A stretch of DNA of 64,000 nucleotides, taken from positions 186,001 through 250,000 of the forward strand of contig JALIZF010001475.1 of the NCBI GenBank assembly GCA_029948255.1, given 5' to 3'. The stretch is from Telmatactis stephensoni (lineage: Eukaryota; Cnidaria; Anthozoa; Actiniaria; Isophelliidae). Of this stretch, positions 1-11,204 are shown piece after piece. Below the pieces are notes generated by a model. That model was not told the DNA's origin and searched no databases. It saw nothing but the letters and a program-made list of their open reading frames with translations. The position numbers and the translations under genes were made by a program. Every line of letters starts with the position of its first letter. The first letter of the stretch is position 1.

Positions 1-822
1 TGGGAAAAAATCACTATTATTTTGATCACAAACATGGCTGCCATAAATTCCTTCTATACAGAAAAAATGTGTGAATTCGGATCAATGAACGAACTGAAAA
101 GGCTGCGCGCCATTGTGGAGAGATGGTCGTTGTACACTACACAGGCTCCAATACAGCTATAGAGTGAATGTGTGGAGTCGGATTAATGGAGCGAACTGAA
201 AATGCTGGCCGTTGTGGAGAGGTGGTTTTATTGTATGTTTTATTGGTACTTCATACTGTATGGATAAGGGGAATTATGGCGAACTAATCAGGAGTTATTC
301 CGTTTGAGTTATCGACCAGCATATATTGTACGTCCAGAGTGGCCGGGTGTTTAGGGCATCTGAATATTATTGAGGAGTTCAAGTATTTTCATACTCTATC
401 ATATCTACTGTTCAATTTTCCCCAAGCAAATTCACAGTTCGATATACCACTGTAATCTTTTCTAATCGCGGTCACTTGAGTTTGTTAACCAATTAGCTAT
501 GCATGCAAATTAAACAAAACAAAATGTTTTAGTTAGCAATAATAACTTCTTAAATAATCAGTGTTGTAATAAGTGTTTCCTTTCCGAGTAGCTTTAAGTA
601 GCTTTATATAAATACCATTAAAACGGAGCACTGATGGATAGAGGGGGTAGAGGGCGCACCTTCGAACGCTTGATACATGAGCCTCTGGCTCGGGAGATCT
701 GGGCAACCACTCCCCTTGATTTCGAAGTAAAACAATTGTCCCTTTGCCTTTTGCCTTTTGCCTTAAAGCAAAGATGAAAATCACATCTACTTTCATAATG
801 ACTTAATTTCTATTCACATCAG
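1..822. other. Non-coding, probably intron of the TSP1 gene
   Basis: No exon-like ORF is seen here. Two diverged direct copies of an approximately 60-bp sequence (near 73-130 and 172-232, sharing GAACTGAAAA and GTGGAGAG) lie side by side. Bases 588-660 match a dispersed repeat found again near 12917 and 46622 (key words AAAACGGAGCACT and GCGCACC). Confidence 0.5.
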
Positions 823-999
823 TCAAAGGTGGATGGTCAGCATGGGGGAAGTGGAACATGTGCAGCAAACCATGCGATGGAGGACATCAGGTTCGAACTC
901 GTTTCTGCGACAACCCCAAGCCTCATCCTGAGAACGATCAAACCAAATGTGTTGGATATAACATTGAAAGCAGAAAATGTAACACTCAATCGTGTTCGG
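823..999 (+). CDS. Exon: TSP1 repeat A
   Basis: 177 bp (59 codons), bounded by AG at 821-822 and GT at 1000-1001, phase 1 at both ends. It encodes a TSP1 repeat opening GGWSAWGKW, then CSKPC and a closing RKCNTQSC, with six cysteines. It is similar along its whole length to the next exon, which suggests duplication of one exon. Confidence 0.85.
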
Positions 1000-3328
1000 G
1001 TAATTATCATTAATGAATGAATTAATTATTAATTAATTATAATTTATTTATTTATTTGTAATTAAACTTCATTGACAAAAACATTGCAGCCAAGGTCTGA
1101 ATTGCGTTTCGACTTACCGACTTACAACAACAACAATTAAAAATAAATTTGCATGCATATAATATTATTATTATTAATATTATTAATATATTATTAATAT
1201 ATCAATATATTAATATATTAATATATTAATAACATTATTTTATTTTATTTTATTTTATTTTATTTTATTTTATTTTATTTTATTTTATTTTATTTTATTT
1301 TATTTTATTTTATTTTATTTTATTTTATTTTATTTTATTTTATTTTATTTTATTTTATTTGACGATTTAACTGCGTTTGCTCTACTTGATCATTATAGTT
1401 TATTCGATCTTTTTGTTTCTTAGTTCAAGGTGGGTGGTCTGCGTGGAGTAAGTGGAACACGTGCAGCAAGACCTGTGGTAGTGGGTATCAGATCCGAGTT
1501 CGTCACTGTAACAATCCAAGGCCCCACCCAGTAAACGATCAGACTGAATGCAAGGGAGATCGACTGCAAAGTAGAAAGTGTAATACCCAGTCCTGTTCCA
1601 GTAAGTATTCTTGATAAAATAACAACTGTAATTATCTTACGTTATATGCATAAAAAGGATAAAGTGGTTTTTGTATTTCTTTCATTGATCTTGACTTCTT
1701 GGGGTTCTCATGCAATAACGAATTCGTTGGTGAGAAGGAGACAGTAGTGGTTAGTCTACTTTTGCAAACTGATATACATTTGAAACATCTTTTTTTTTTC
1801 TTTTTTTTTTCTCCATTATCTTCTTTACAATATAGGTAGAAAAACAAAACTTATGCAGGAAATTTTTACTTTATATATTTACATATAAAGGATAAATTAG
1901 AAAGTAGAAAAAAAATAGGAGAGAGGGCGGCTTTGAAACTTCGATCAAATTAACCCTAAAAAATAAAGAGCCTCTACACAACAGAGATTTACCCGTTTGA
2001 AATAAGAGGTGCCGGGCAAGACCTTCCAAGTGTACGCGACTAGACTCAGGGGCAGATCCAAAAATAAATTCAGGAGGGAGTGCACCATCTTCAGAAAGGG
2101 GTGCACCGTCATAAAATATGAAAACTGTCAAGAGGATATTTTGGGAAAGTATTGGGATAAAAGGACTCAAAGTCGTCTCAGGATGTGTTGCGCATCCCCT
2201 GCCACCCTCCCCTAAATCCGCCACTGAGACTGAAAAGGGTATGAGTATATCTAAAATTTTACTCGCTTTTCGGTTTTGGTTTTGAATTTAGACGTCTCCA
2301 CGAATATAATGGAGTCTTGGTGTACAGGTTTGAAACAAGCTTGTTGAGAATGGCTATGTTGATATTATGACATTTTTTAATACGTATGTATTATATTAAT
2401 TCTTCTTTTTGGTTCATAAAAATAAACCATGACTTGTAAAGCTTAGCAGTTTTCAAAATGTTCTTATTGCATTAATTGTTGTAACAGGTAGTTGTTCTTG
2501 GGAAAACTGGGGTAAATGGTCCAAATGCTCTGCGAATTGCGGGTGTGGGTCACACAAACGTACGCGTCAGTGCAAATGTAACCATGGAAACGGCTACAAG
2601 AAGCGAAGTTACTATGGTAACTATTGTCATGGTGATAGTGTAGAGCATGGAAAGTGTAACTGTCACAAGTGTCCTGGACCTCATGTCAAAATAGGTGAAT
2701 ATTTAACCTCAGCACGTCATAAGTTTTAAGTTTGGGCTTTACGTCATGTGAATATCTGCCTTCGTCTCCAGTACCGTCTCCATTTCCATTTCTCTTTCCA
2801 TTTCTCTTTCCATTTCTATTTTTATTTCTATTTCATTTCCATTTCAATAGCTATTTCCATTTCTTTTTCTATTTCCATTTCTATTTCTATTTCCATTTTC
2901 ATTGCTAAATCCATTTTCATTTTCATTTTAATTCCATTGCTATTTCTACTTCTATTATTTCTATTTTAATTCTATTTCCATTGCCATTGTCATTGCCATC
3001 TTCATTTCCATTTATTTCCATTTCCATTTCTATTTCCATTTCCATTTCCATTTCAGCTCCAATTGGCTGCTTCAATGACAAGCACAATAGAGCCCTTCCT
3101 GATTTTGTGGCAAATTTTTACGGTGAAACAACACCATTGCACAGGATCGACGGATGCGCGCATCTGGCCAACAAGCTTAAAGTCAAGTACTTTGGGATGC
3201 AAGACAAGGGGGAATGTTGGGTTGACTTGAAGGGCGTGAATCACTACGATAAACATGGCAAAAGTTCTAATTGTAAAGATGGGATTGGTGGTGGCTGGAC
3301 TAATTATATATACAAGATCGTCTCGTAA
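823..3328 (+). CDS. TSP1-repeat extracellular protein, 3' part of gene (4 exons; 5' end outside window)
   Basis: Coding exons are 823-999, 1424-1600, 2488-2694 and 3057-3328. All internal junctions are phase 1, so each exon is a symmetric 1-1 module, the classic arrangement for shuffled extracellular domains. The first two exons each encode a TSP1 repeat with the WSxW pattern, a CSKxC core and a closing CNTQSC. The third encodes a cysteine- and histidine-rich TSP1 variant. The last encodes a different cysteine-containing domain ending in a stop codon. TSP1 repeats bind matrix, glycans or other receptors outside the cell. The window has no signal peptide or start codon, so the N-terminus must lie to the left. 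The family cannot be named more precisely; multi-TSP1 matrix proteins of the hemicentin, SCO-spondin or coadhesin type are possible relatives. Confidence 0.82.
1164..1360. repeat. AT-rich microsatellite, (TTTTA)n
   Basis: An ATTAATAT-type stretch (1164-1234) is followed by about 25 units of TTTTA (1235-1360). It lies in the intron between TSP1 exons A and B. Confidence 0.95.
1424..1600 (+). CDS. Exon: TSP1 repeat B
   Basis: 177 bp, exactly the length of the previous exon, phase 1-1, with a consensus donor GTAAGT at 1601. It encodes GGWSAWSKW, then CSKTCGSG and RKCNTQSC. The CSxTCGxG signature is the usual TSP1 core. Confidence 0.88.
2047..2226. mobile_element. MITE with CAG...CTG ends and AGACT duplication
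   Basis: The element starts CAGGGGCAGATCC and ends with the near-complement ATCCGCCACTG. The direct repeat AGACT flanks it at 2042-2046 and 2227-2231. The CAGTGGCGGATCC-type terminus is common in non-autonomous DNA transposons of animals. The 180-bp body has no coding capacity. It lies in the intron before the third TSP1 exon. Confidence 0.7.
2488..2694 (+). CDS. Exon: divergent Cys-rich TSP1-like repeat
   Basis: 207 bp, phase 1-1. It begins SCSWENWGKWSKCSANCGCG, a good TSP1 start. The second half is unusual: CKCNHGNG, then YCHGD and CNCHKCPGP, with more Cys and His than a standard repeat. It may be a TSP1 module with an altered disulfide pattern. Confidence 0.8.
2757..3055. repeat. Degenerate (CCATTT)n repeat forming a splice acceptor tract
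   Basis: About 300 bp of TTTCCA and TTTCTA hexamers run without a break into the AG at 3055-3056 that opens the last exon. The repeat therefore supplies the entire polypyrimidine tract. Confidence 0.9.
3057..3328 (+). CDS. Last exon: C-terminal Cys domain (WSC-like pattern)
   Basis: The acceptor AG at 3055-3056 is the last unit of a (CCATTT)n repeat. The exon encodes about 90 residues with the landmarks GCFNDKHNRALP, IDGCAHLANK, KYFGMQDKGECW, SSNCKDG and a terminal WTNYIYKIVS, then TAA at 3326-3328. The order GCFxD...C..A...YFGxQ..GECW...C resembles WSC-like carbohydrate-binding domains found beside TSP1 in invertebrate extracellular proteins; that assignment is from memory and tentative. 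Its position at the C-terminus suggests a secreted protein with no membrane anchor. Confidence 0.75.
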
Positions 3329-3348
3329 ATATATTCGTTAAGTATGGC

Positions 3349-3566
3349 CACAGGGAGCCCAAGCTCGATGTTAGAGATCAAAATAGGTGATATTTGCATA
3401 TATTTGCAGTAGTCAAGCTTTTGCAATAGTCAAGATTTTGTTAAAATCAAGTCTTTTTTGCAAGAATAAGATATCTATGCCAAAAATGCAAAAAATCTTG
3501 AACTGAAAAAGAAAGGATCGACGGTTTGTCGAATCATTCTTTAATATCGAGCTTGGGCTCCCTGTG
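3349..3566. mobile_element. MITE family 1, copy 1 (TIR CACAGGGAGCCCAAGCTC)
   Basis: The perfect 21-bp terminal inverted repeat starts CACAGGGAGCCCAAGCTC; the right end is its exact complement. The 218-bp body has no ORF. A second copy in inverted orientation is at 11616-11848. The element lies just past the TSP1 stop codon, within the likely 3' UTR. Confidence 0.85.
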
Positions 3567-3730
3567 GTACGTAGATAACTAGCTAACTGTAATGAGTTCG
3601 AGAGAAAGGAGGTCTATAGTAGTATATAGTAATCTTCCGAAAAATTAAAATTGTGCAAATCTGATTAGTTACATAAATATCCTGTAATCCAGAAAATAAT
3701 ATTAACTATTAATTCAACTGTTGATTTGCT

Positions 3731-3736
3731 AATAAA
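3731..3736 (+). terminator. Candidate polyadenylation signal of the TSP1 gene
   Basis: AATAAA lies about 400 bp after the stop codon at 3328. If it is used, the 3' UTR contains the complete MITE at 3349-3566. The assignment rests on the hexamer and its position only. Confidence 0.35.
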
Positions 3737-3750
3737 GATCTGATTTGATT

Positions 3751-5331
3751 TGTTTTTCGAATTCTTTTATATATTCAATTCAAGAATTTTCATGGATCGA
3801 TTATTGCTATTATCACATATTGCCTCGGTGAATATTCATGCACGATATGTTCCTAGTAGCTCGCAATGCCTTTTTTCTTTTTAAATTTGCAGCACCTAGG
3901 CCGGTAGGCCGTTCAGAATTGAGCATTATGTTAATTCACAAGTTTGCAGCGGATAGATTCGATGATAACGTGTCGTAAAGGGATTATAGAGTTTCACATA
4001 GATTCTCTGGTAGACAGACAGGCATAAGCTATATATCAGTCAAAGGCTATGTTTACACTAGCTTCAATGCAAATAGTCCCGTCTCAAAATTTGTACAAAA
4101 ACGCGTGGATGGTTTTTTTTTATATTCAGTTAATTATTTTATTAATTATATCCATTTTGAAATCACTGGTGATTAGTCTGCAATCTGATTGGTTAAAAAG
4201 TGTGCGATTAATTCTTAAATTGCATCCTTTTGCTTCATTAATCGCATCTTTTTTCCAACCAATCACAAAACAGTTTCTTTTATCTTGTATAATAGAATTT
4301 TACGAGCGCGCGATCTGATTGCCATACTTTATCAGAGTACAGATAATAGAAGTGACGTCACAAGATCAAAATCTTTGTTGTGAGTCCTTCAAGCCTATTT
4401 TATTCGCAAAATAAGCAAACATTTCATCAGTAAACACAAGAAAATTTATTCCTTTATTGCACAATTCCTCGAGACCAAGTTAAAACAAGTGAAAATTCCC
4501 GCCATTTTCTGTTAGCGGACGCGCGCGTTTGTACACCGAACGGCGCCGGGAAAAGGTAATGCGATGAAAGAAAAGCAAACCTCTTTGCTTTTAATTTTAA
4601 GCTGATTTTTACGCAAATAACACGGGGGAAAAAGGCAGCAATGTAAATGTCCTTCAGGTTGTGGGTTTCATGGCAAAGCTGACTTCTTCTATAAACTGGA
4701 ACCAAACTTTTGGAGCTGTAAAATATAATTTGTGAGCTTTTTTCGGTCGAGTATTTTGGATGTTTGTCGAGGAGTTACAGTCTTCACTCAACGTTGTAAA
4801 AGCAAGAATGTACTTAAATCTGAGTCTGAGACTCATTCAATATTTCTACGATTTTTGAAAACAACAATTTGAAGTCAACATGGTTGTTGAAGACGACGAC
4901 AAGAAGTTTCTTTACTTATCAGAATCCATTTTTGTACCCGGATAAGTACGCCTCGCCAACTTTCAAGATTCTGCAGTGGATGTATTAAAACCACAGTTTG
5001 GGTCATGTCAGGCAAGATCAGTAGATTTTTGGGAAATCTAATTACCAGTTCAAAATAAATGAGGTAACATAATGAATTACGTAGAATAAAACACTATAGA
5101 AACACTATTTTTTGCATAATTTTGACGATATGATAGTATCCTGTCAAATTTTGTCGATTCAGTGTCGAAAGACGCGCGCTCTGTTTTCCTAAATTTTAAT
5201 TTAAGTTTTGCTTTCTTTGCTCGTAAAATTCTATTATATAAAGCAAATAGATCAGGCGTATGTTCTGTACTCTGGTGAAACACTCCTGAAGTTGTAAAGA
5301 CTGTAAAACCCTCAAAAAGCTTCACCCAGTG
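3751..5331. other. Intergenic, no gene seen
   Basis: The short ORFs here have no recognisable domain or splice context. A 20-bp inverted pair (TATAATAGAATTTTACGAG near 4288 and its complement near 5220) may mark the ends of an approximately 950-bp old element. GC-rich patches with CGCGCG occur near 4515 and 5172. Confidence 0.4.
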
Positions 5332-5516
5332 TACGGGAAACGGCAGAGGGCAGACGTTTTTTCGCGTTTGTCGATGGCGTTTGAACGCGAAGATAAGTCA
5401 TTTCGCATTTGTCGTAAACATGGCAAAACAAGCTCACGTTTGAGTTCCAAACGCACATCAGCAGCTACGAAGAAAAGACCGCGTGATCGTCTCTGCCGTC
5501 TGCCGTTTCCTGCGTA
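5332..5516. mobile_element. Palindromic MITE (GGGAAACGGCAGA ends)
   Basis: The left end reads TACGGGAAACGGCAGAGGGC and the right end carries the complement (GTCTGCCGTTTCCTGCGTA). The element is 185 bp. The 68-codon ORF across it is a by-product of the repeat. Confidence 0.65.
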
Positions 5517-5911
5517 TGTGAAGATTAATCTCTGAAATGTTTAATCCATCTTGATGACTCATACATGCATCTGAATCAGCCAATACATACATTACAAGCA
5601 AAGCAGAATCCTTTTCCTAGACCTTATCTCTAAATTATGCTATCCGAGTACCGAGCGATCACGTATACAGCAGACTCGAACGCGTCGTTTTGCCGCTATG
5701 GACTGTCGGCCAACAGAACAGTTGTTATTTTAAGTTATTTGCTAGTAAGGGCTAGATAAGTTTGTTAGCTAATTTTGATGGTTAAAAGATAAACAATTGC
5801 CCAAAAAGATTATTGACAAAAAAAAAGTTTTGCCTTTCGACGGTTGTGAATTACATGGAAACACATTGCTACGACAAGCCCTTCTCTCCCAGAGCCTGCA
5901 CATGCTATCCG

Positions 5912-5971
5912 TCCACACTAAAACAGCCTATTTCTTTTGTCTAAAATAAGAAAATGCTGTTTCAGTGTGGA
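5912..5971. repeat. Small hairpin (TCCACACTAAAACAG)
   Basis: TCCACACTAAAACAG near 5912 pairs with CTGTTTCAGTGTGGA near 5957. Similar words (CACACTAAAACGGC on the minus strand) recur near 31508-31525. Confidence 0.5.
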
Positions 5972-8273
5972 AAAGAAAAATGATAAAAAATGTCAAATGT
6001 ATATTTGGAGTGGAGGGTTTTGCACACACTACATATGCTAATTAGTATGTGGCACTATTAGTGCTTAAGCACGTAAATCGGAAAACTCTAGTAGGATTCT
6101 ATTTGTCCGCGTAGAATTAGAGAATAAGGTTTACTCCTTAAGTAATCTCAGATGAGGAAGTTTCCATTCGTTAACGTACAGTACTTTTCTAACTTGATTG
6201 ACGAAAAGAGCATTAAGATGTCAAACCATCATGCAAACACAGTGATAGCATTAAAATAAATATCACTTTTGCACTAAAATTGTCAAAAATGCCTTTCATT
6301 ATAACATGTAGTTAATTACTATGAGCGGCTTCAGTGTCAACAAAACACATATACTCAGTGTTGATTTCTCCTATGGTCTGATCGAATTGATCTATAATCT
6401 AAGTTACGTTTCAATACGTACTCTACGTAACATTTTTAAGTTTCTGTCTGAGCTGGTCGTTTTCTGTACTTGCTTGTCTTGTCTATTTCAGGTATGTTCA
6501 TCTTGCTTCTATTTTCGGTTACAGTTCTTGGTCGGTGGTTCAAGTTCTATAAAATCGTTTTTTTTTACATGCACTTTTGTGGGCATATTTGGTTAGTTAT
6601 CAAGAATCAAGAGGTATTTATTTTCTTATTAGAGACCTTAAGATTGACGTTTTTGGCAAACCGCTAACGGCAAACGGCAAAATTTGACCTTGATTTTGAT
6701 TTTATATTTTACTATAATCCTTAAATCAATCCAACAAGTGAACGAAGAGCAAATCTCTCAACAACAGAAAATACAAATATTTTCACTTAAGCGAACGGGC
6801 TTCCTGTGATTTGCCTTTTTAAGGGCGCACCACGTGTGCAGTGTTGTTTCAGAGTCATACGAGGGAGACGTAGCAGAAAATTAACGATTAACTGGATGCT
6901 GATTTTATCACTTATAACTTGTGAATTGCAAATTCGCGAGTTATTGTAATTGGGAGACAGATAAGCAAATGTGTCACTTGCTCACTCACTCACAAATTGT
7001 AAAATCTTGCCTTCTAAGAGGAGTTGTGTGGCGCTACACTCAGTATCACACATCTATTGTTTGTATCGAGGTATAGGCTTTATACCCGAAATCCATGCGT
7101 AAACTATCTATGTAAGATTGCTATTTCCGCAACCTCGTTCCCAGGGCCCTCTCACCTGGAACGTACTTGCAACAAAGTGTCTAAGTGATACGTAAACATA
7201 ACAAATCCGAACACGCTGGATTGTATATACAAGAATATCTGATGTTCTATTTTTACGTTTCATCGTTTAAAGATGCTAATATTTCACCAGAAAAGTGAGC
7301 AAAAATGGAATAAATAATTTGAATGAGAATCGTGCAATCCGTCACGTTCTCCAGCTTCCCCGGTCATGCGTATCAGTCTGTATACGATCAGGTTTCCTGT
7401 GGACACCTGTAAAAGATCACAATTATTCCATCCATGGAGATATTAAGTGTTCAACGATAAGACTGAGGACATATGGGAAGAACAAAATGCAACAAGGATC
7501 TTGGCTAAATAAAACTCAATCCACGAGTTGCATTTGTAAAGTGATTCTCATTCTGAACTGACCATTATACATCAAAACTGATATACATTAGTGTTAACAC
7601 AAAACAAATGTTAATCTAAGATATAGCTTCATTGGAGATATTTACGAAAAGGATTGTTTTATCTGCTGATCAAAATGTCATCTCTCCCAAAGTACAGGAC
7701 TAAATGGAAATTAATGATTAACAAAGGCTTTTATTTATTTCTCATGGGATTTTTTCTTTCTAAGCCAATTTTACGATCAAAATTCAGCAATTTGATATCC
7801 ACTTGAACTTTGTCCCATGACAACTGTCCCTGGGGGAGATGGGTTATGGAGAAAAGCGACTATTTTTCAATTTGTCAGATTTTGGCCGGTTGAATTGTCA
7901 GTTAAAAAACTGCAGGCTACACAAATGTCAGTTGGCATTTGAATTTTAAGGCATTTGTCGGTTGGTGATTAAATTTTGGGCCATTTGTCAGTTGTCAGTT
8001 AGCCCCATCCAGACCCTCATGACAGGCCATTATACGACATACAGACGCGCAAACACAAAATTTTGGTGGCATTTAACATTCTATTCTTTGAGCCTTAAAG
8101 GGCTTGAAATACTATACTCATACATGTCAATATCATGAGTGACCAAAAGACGTTTTTCCGCCATGTTTGCGGGGGAAGCTTTTTATGAAGATTCGTTTAC
8201 GTAAGCGCATTGCTGAGCCGTAATGGAAGTGATTTTCGCTCAGTTGTAATAACAAAAAGAAGTAGAAGAAATT
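5972..8273. other. Intergenic, no gene supported
   Basis: Short ORFs lack domains and flanking splice logic. Bases 7860-8010 contain irregular repeats of a TTTGTCAGTTG word. Nothing else stands out. Confidence 0.4.
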
Positions 8274-8340
8274 AGAACAAGAACAAGAACAAGAACAAGA
8301 ACAAGAACAAGAAAGAACAAGAAGAAGAAGAAGAAGCGAA
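8274..8340. repeat. (AAGAAC)n / (GAA)n microsatellite
   Basis: Hexamer units AAGAAC grade into GAA triplets. Confidence 0.9.
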
Positions 8341-8817
8341 AGAAAGAAAAAAGGAAAAAGAATTAAATGTTACATTCTAGTATTATTATTATATAAACAT
8401 TTTGTACCTTTACAAACATGTTTATCTTATCTATATAAACATATTTATCTATGAAAATTTCATGTAAATGATCTACAAATTTGAGTATATTATGTCCCAC
8501 TAAATATGATTAATCTACTCGCCCGCATGGCGTCGCTGCTAAAACATATGACTTGATATGATAAGTCTATACTATTTCTAAACAGCTGTGCTCTTTACAT
8601 ACTTCGCATTATATTAATACATGTAACCTATTTTATCTTTTCTATTCTGTCAATTTTAGAGTAGTAGATCAAATAACAGATGTTCTTATCTCGATTTGCC
8701 GTGTCGTACAACATATTCTCATTTCGTTTCTAGCCACTAGTATTTCTTTCAAATCTCAAATCTCCCGGCGCTGTCTCGAACACACGTACTGAATGTCGGA
8801 CCACGTATTCTCCAGCT

Positions 8818-8925
8818 AGAGTGATTGCACTTAATAGAGTGATGTTATCGTGAAAACATAGTATGCATATATAGAGTGGGTGATGGCACTTAGAGCGATG
8901 GCACTTAATCCGTGAAACAAAATCT
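8818..8925. mobile_element. Fragments of the AGAGTG...CCGTGAAAC MITE family
   Basis: The words AGAGTGATTGCACTTAA, AGAGCGATGGCACTTAA and CCGTGAAACAAAA belong to the family at 10056-10200 and 11205-11500. Confidence 0.5.
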
Positions 8926-9121
8926 AATAGTCAATGGGTGCGTTTCCACTAGGACATTTTCAACTAGTTTAGCTTAGAAACTCCGGAAATACAGTGGAAA
9001 CACTACATGGAAAACTTAATAGTTTAAATATTCTACTGTTTACACGAGAAAAAAGGCCAAAAATATATGCTAAAACACAGGAAATCACACCAAAGTTAAG
9101 CGACCTAGAAAGATGGTTTAT

Positions 9122-9359
9122 GGACGGACCATTAGAAAAGTGATTGGGGAGGGGGGGGGGGGGGGGGGAATAGGGAAAATGCAAAAAAAAAATTATTTCC
9201 AATAAAAATTTTGAAAAAAAAAATCTGTCGTGACATTTTCTTTAAAAAAATATTCCTGCCAAAGTGAAAAAAAATTCATTTCCACTTTTGGTGGCCAAAA
9301 AAGAATGTATGCCAATCCCAAACTCCCCATTCCCCCATCACTTTTCTAATGGTCCGTCC
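9122..9359. mobile_element. MITE with TIR GGACGGACCATTAGAAAAGT
   Basis: The terminal inverted repeat of about 27 bp begins GGACGGACCATTAGAAAAGT; the right end ACTTTTCTAATGGTCCGTCC is its complement. The body is A/T-runs plus an internal poly-G. It is non-coding. Confidence 0.85.
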
Positions 9360-10055
9360 CTTAAATTGTCCTCCCCACTGAAGCAACCAATCGGGGCACG
9401 CTAGTTGATAGATATCTGTCAGATTATTTATATAATGCTTGTTTTCAAAGAACAGACTTCCCTAGAATCATACTTTTAAAAGAAAATATTGGATGTTTTA
9501 GATAGCCGTTCTTCGCCTTGAACTAAATGTGACATTATGTCTTATTAAGAATTGCAAAACTTGTCTTTTCCCGGCAACAACAATCTGAAGTGACCGTTTG
9601 TAATTCTAACCGGTGAAATAGATATTATATTATAATTACCCCTGCTGGTCACGTGACCACCAAAACTCCAAAATCATCACTCAAGATTGATCGGTAGAAA
9701 GATGTCTGTTCATGGACCAAGTTTGGTCGATTGTCGTTTAGTCATTTGCCAGTAACCAAAATAACAAATTAAACATTATGCGTGAAGTAAAACGGTATTT
9801 TTTTAACGCGTCATCGTCTATATCAGTTAACAATGGTGAGTGGAGCGCAGGCGCACACCGGAAAGGATTCATTACATGGAACCACGTGCACTTGTGGCGC
9901 GTGGGCAATTTAGTCCATGCAAACACGTGTCATTCTTTTCTGTCTCTTCCGCAAAGAAGTGCGATTCAAAATTGAGCTTGCTTCAATCAAGAATAATTTT
10001 GGTAATGGCGCGATATAAAAAGGTGTATTTTCATTTACCCTGAAACAAAGTGTGA

Positions 10056-10200
10056 TAGAGTGCTTTTCATAAACCCGTGAAACAAATTTTACTTATTACT
10101 GTGTAATAGCCAGATTTAAACAATGGAAAACAAAAGAATTATAGCGTAATAGTACTAAATACGCTAAAATGTATTTCACGGGTTTATGAAAACCACTCTA
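10056..10200. mobile_element. MITE with TAGAGTG / CACTCTA ends
   Basis: The left end TAGAGTGCTTTTCATAAACC is answered by GGTTTATGAAAACCACTCTA. The body (145 bp) is non-coding. A related, less tidy copy abuts it at 10200-10270 and more occur at 11205-11500. Confidence 0.75.
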
Positions 10201-10603
10201 GAAAACAAAGTAATTAGAGTGTAGTAGTGCCTAAAGTGTATTTTACGGATGTATGAATATACCGCTCTAGGGTGCCGTTTTGTAATGATCGAACTTAAAG
10301 TGGATTTAGCGTCTTCTGTTGGCATGACAATACACGTGACAACTTGCTTTGGCGTCCATTCGTCACTGCTCGTCCTTGAGGCAACAACAACACAATGGAA
10401 TTAGGGTGTATTAGGCTGTTTTTAGGCGCATTAGAGCATGCATATCCAAATGAATTTTGCGCCCTATAAATAATAAATTATTATTATTATTATTATTTCT
10501 TTTATTTCACAGTGTAATACTGGCAGCTTACATCATTTTGCCGGGAATATACCCTATTCCTAAGGCCTTATCTATTTACAATGGGTTTTTTTTAACTAGT
10601 TTT

Positions 10604-10703
10604 AGAGCAGATTCCGTGTAAGTGCAAAACGGGTCAAGGTCAGATAGAACCCGTGGTCGTGCCGTGACCAAGGGGAGTTTCACATTCGCACGGAATCTAC
10701 TCT
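10604..10703. mobile_element. 100-bp MITE (AGAGCAGATTCCGTG ends)
   Basis: AGAGCAGATTCCGTG at the left pairs with CACGGAATCTACTCT at the right. It is related to the elements at 42183-42274 and 42569-42705, which share AGAGCAxATTTCGTATGA-type ends. Confidence 0.7.
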
Positions 10704-10714
10704 TTGATATGACT

Positions 10715-11033
10715 GAATTACAATCCAACCTTTCTCATAATATGTGCAGAACCTAGTAGTACAATTTTTTGCAATGTTTTTAGTTCAATGCTGTTTGAGA
10801 TCTTTTTGGTACTTGCTTTTGTAGCATTGCTGATTGTCCCCAGGGCTCCGATGATTACTGGTATTGTTTCTGTTTTTACTTTCCACATTCTACTAATTTC
10901 AATTTCCAAATCTTTGTACTTGCTTTTCTTTTCGTTGTGCTTTAGACAGATGTTTCGGTCTGATGGTACAGACATGTCGATAAGCTGGCAGGTGTTGGTC
11001 TCTGTATTTTTTATCACAATATCGGGTCTGTGA
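10715..11033 (-). pseudogene. LINE-type retrotransposon fragment (C-terminal ORF piece)
   Basis: The minus strand reads about 100 residues containing IDMSVPSDRNICLKHNEKKS, KYKDLEIEISRMW and IPVIIGALGTI. I recognise this as the conserved C-terminal tail that follows the reverse transcriptase in many cnidarian and vertebrate LINE-like ORFs. The RT domain itself is absent, so this is a 5'-truncated dead copy. Its upstream end is folded back into an inverted duplication (10944-11103). Confidence 0.75.
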
Positions 11034-11103
11034 TAAAAAATACAGAGACCAACACCTGCCAGCTTATCGACATGTCTGTACCATCAGACCGAAACATCTG
11101 TCT
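10944..11103. repeat. Inverted duplication at the 5' end of the LINE fragment
   Basis: AGACAGATGTTTCGGTCTGA (10944 on) returns as its complement ending at 11103, with about 70-bp arms and a loop of about 18 bp. The right arm repeats the LINE coding sequence on the other strand, as expected from fold-back synthesis or a template switch during insertion. Confidence 0.85.
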
Positions 11104-11113
11104 ATTATTATTA

Positions 11114-11200
<87 letters not shown>
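11104..11200. repeat. (ATT)n microsatellite
   Basis: About 30 units of ATT directly follow the LINE inverted duplication. A shorter ATT run lies at 10472-10498. Confidence 0.95.
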
Positions 11201-11202
<2 letters not shown>

Positions 11203-11204
11203 AC

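Noticed and set aside
4288..5241. A 950-bp transposon with 20-bp inverted ends
   Set aside because: Only about 20 bp match, no second copy was seen, and no flanking duplication was found; kept only as a remark.
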